A DNA stretch of 64,000 nt from Actibacterium naphthalenivorans (GTDB lineage Bacteria > Pseudomonadota > Alphaproteobacteria > Rhodobacterales > Rhodobacteraceae), in NCBI RefSeq assembly GCF_014196965.1, contig NZ_JACIEQ010000004.1, positions 1 to 64,000 of the forward strand, written 5' to 3'. Every line of letters begins with the position of its first letter. The stretch's first letter is position 1. Positions 62,884 to 64,000 of this stretch are shown here, piece by piece. Below the pieces are notes generated by a model, which saw nothing but the letters and a program-made list of their open reading frames with translations, was not told the DNA's origin and did no database searches. Position numbers and translations under genes: made by a program.

Positions 62884-62956
62884 CTCGGGGTCCTTTCCGG
62901 CGCATGGATCACGCCATTGTGCCAGAGCTGCGGGCCGGGGACCAGCCACGCCCGCG

Positions 62957-64000
62957 TTACCGCGCGGCGCGCCAGCGTGTCACGCGCCGGTCCATGACCC
63001 GGCGCCATGCGGTCGGGAACAGCGCCAGCGTGGCCATCGCCGGCAGGCCGCGCGGCAGGGTCGGCGCCTCGGGCGCGGGCGGCAGCCGCAGCGCGGGATA
63101 GGGCCGGGCGGGATGGGCGTGATGGTCGGAATGGCGCGGCGCGTTGAGCATCAGATGGCCCGAGAACCAGTGCGGCGCGTTCCATGAATGGCGCGGGGCA
63201 ACCGGTTCGAACCGCCCGTCGGGCTGGCGCGCGCGGCTCAGGCCATAGTGCTGAACGTAATCCGACAGCAATAGCTGTGCGGTGGCATGGCCGGCCAGCC
63301 CCAGATGGGCCAGCAGGCCGGGCAGGCCGAAGGCCAGCGCGCTCAGGCCCAGCCCGGCCAGCCCGCCCGCGACATAGGCGACATAGGGATGCCGCCATGC
63401 GGGGCGGGGCGGGGTACGGGCCGCGCCCAGCCGGTTCTCGGCGCGCAGCCCTTCGCGGAAAGATCCGGTCCAGGCGCGCGGCGCGAAATGGTAGAAGCTC
63501 TCGCCCAGCCGGGCCGAGTTCGGATCCAGCGGCGTGGCGACGAACCGGTGGTGCACACGCGGATGGGCCGAGCTGTGATGGCCGAACAGCAGCGAGATAT
63601 AGATCCACTGGCCAAGCGCATGCAGCGGGCGCCGCGCCCGGTGGATCAGTTCATGCGCGTTGGAATTGCTGATCTGCCCGAAGAACAGGCCAAAGGCGAG
63701 GAAGGCGGCGACGCGTTCGGCCGGCGCCAGCCCGGCCGCGCCCGAAACCGCCCGCACCGCCAGCGCCAGCAGCGCGAAATGGGCAATGGCCAGCACGGTC
63801 AGAAGGCTGTCGGCGCCCGGAAAGGCGCAGTCTTCGGGTGCGTCGGGGGCGGTGACCGCCACCAGCTGATCCAGCGCGAAGGTGAAGGCGGTAAGATAGG
63901 CAAGCGCGGCCCAGATCCACACGCCGCCCGCCGTGCCCCCCATCGCCAGAAGCGGCAAGGGCGCCAGCGTGGCCAGCGCGAACGGGGTAACGGGGCGGGT
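62957..64000 (-). CDS. alkB: AlkB-type alkane 1-monooxygenase, 5' end beyond the window
   Basis: This integral membrane di-iron hydroxylase shows the His boxes of AlkB: NAHELIH, GHHSSAHPRVHH and, late, NAPRHSDHHAHP, plus SDYVQHYGLSR in place of the usual NYIEHYG. Several membrane helices precede the first box. The frame stays open to the window edge with sensible sequence and no ATG, so the start lies outside; the first in-window TTG codon (63958) is not the start. The family hydroxylates medium-chain alkanes or similar chains using a rubredoxin, and no rubredoxin gene is seen here. Confidence 0.87.
   Translation of the reverse strand, partial: TRPVTPFALATLAPLPLLAMGGTAGGVWIWAALAYLTAFTFALDQLVAVTAPDAPEDCAFPGADSLLTVLAIAHFALLALAVRAVSGAAGLAPAERVAAFLAFGLFFGQISNSNAHELIHRARRPLHALGQWIYISLLFGHHSSAHPRVHHRFVATPLDPNSARLGESFYHFAPRAWTGSFREGLRAENRLGAARTPPRPAWRHPYVAYVAGGLAGLGLSALAFGLPGLLAHLGLAGHATAQLLLSDYVQHYGLSRARQPDGRFEPVAPRHSWNAPHWFSGHLMLNAPRHSDHHAHPARPYPALRLPPAPEAPTLPRGLPAMATLALFPTAWRRVMDRRVTRWRAAR

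Overview
The window is a stretch of a GC-rich (roughly two-thirds G+C) alphaproteobacterial chromosome, most likely from the Roseobacter/Paracoccaceae branch of the Rhodobacterales. That placement rests on the gene order pcm-tolC-popZ, a class I PHA locus with phasin and PhaR, the hflK-hflC-DUF2065-degP operon, secG-pyrG, purA-DUF2842, and several small proteins known mainly from this order (DUF6280, DUF6524). No rRNA, complete phage, insertion sequence or CRISPR array was seen.

Layout. (1) 1-2.5 kb: an accessory scar with less GC-biased codon use. It holds the end of a large DUF3883 (NO VEIN C-terminal) protein that looks frameshifted, then a tyrosine-recombinase C-terminal remnant pointing at a tRNA-Cys gene. 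This resembles the decayed end of a tRNA-integrated island. (2) 2.9-7.1 kb: pcm, tolC-family, popZ-like, DUF6280 and efp. (3) 7.2-13.8 kb: a WYL regulator with a VOC protein, ygfZ, an ABC exporter overlapping a tyrosine phosphatase, a class V aminotransferase and an alpha/beta hydrolase. (4) 13.8-17.2 kb: a Pho-box-preceded secreted PhoX-family protein followed by a secreted diheme c-type protein. (5) 17.3-22.5 kb: an alpha/beta hydrolase lacking its nucleophile, then the PHA granule locus phaZ / phaC-phaP-phaR with TGC-rich PhaR-type sites. (6) 22.6-33 kb: a LysR regulator and a nine-gene minus-strand operon: polar amino-acid-type ABC importer, two glutamine-synthetase-like ligases, a class I amidotransferase, a PuuB-like oxidase and a DegT aminotransferase. 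(7) 33-49 kb: a PhnD-like protein, TerB, pyrG, secG, purA, a 695-residue acidic protein of unknown function, thiN, rpiA, gor, hflKC and degP. (8) 49-59.6 kb: ferredoxin, an FG-GAP protein, then a Pot-type polyamine ABC operon with an amine oxidase, divergent from a GntR regulator, an omega-aminotransferase and an aldehyde dehydrogenase. (9) 59.6-64 kb: purD, xseA, a small secreted protein and an AlkB-type hydroxylase cut by the right edge.

How it fits together. Two separate amine-scavenging systems lie 18 kb apart: a gamma-glutamylation (Puu-like) operon and a direct transamination (Spu-like) regulon. The second appears to be controlled by the local GntR protein through repeated TTTGATCAAA-type operators. 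The PHA locus stores carbon, and the PhoX locus looks phosphate-regulated. A 32-base element with a variable three-base core sits directly after the stop codons of three unrelated genes and is the clearest unexplained non-coding signal.

All function calls come from reading motifs and gene order by eye. No database search was run.
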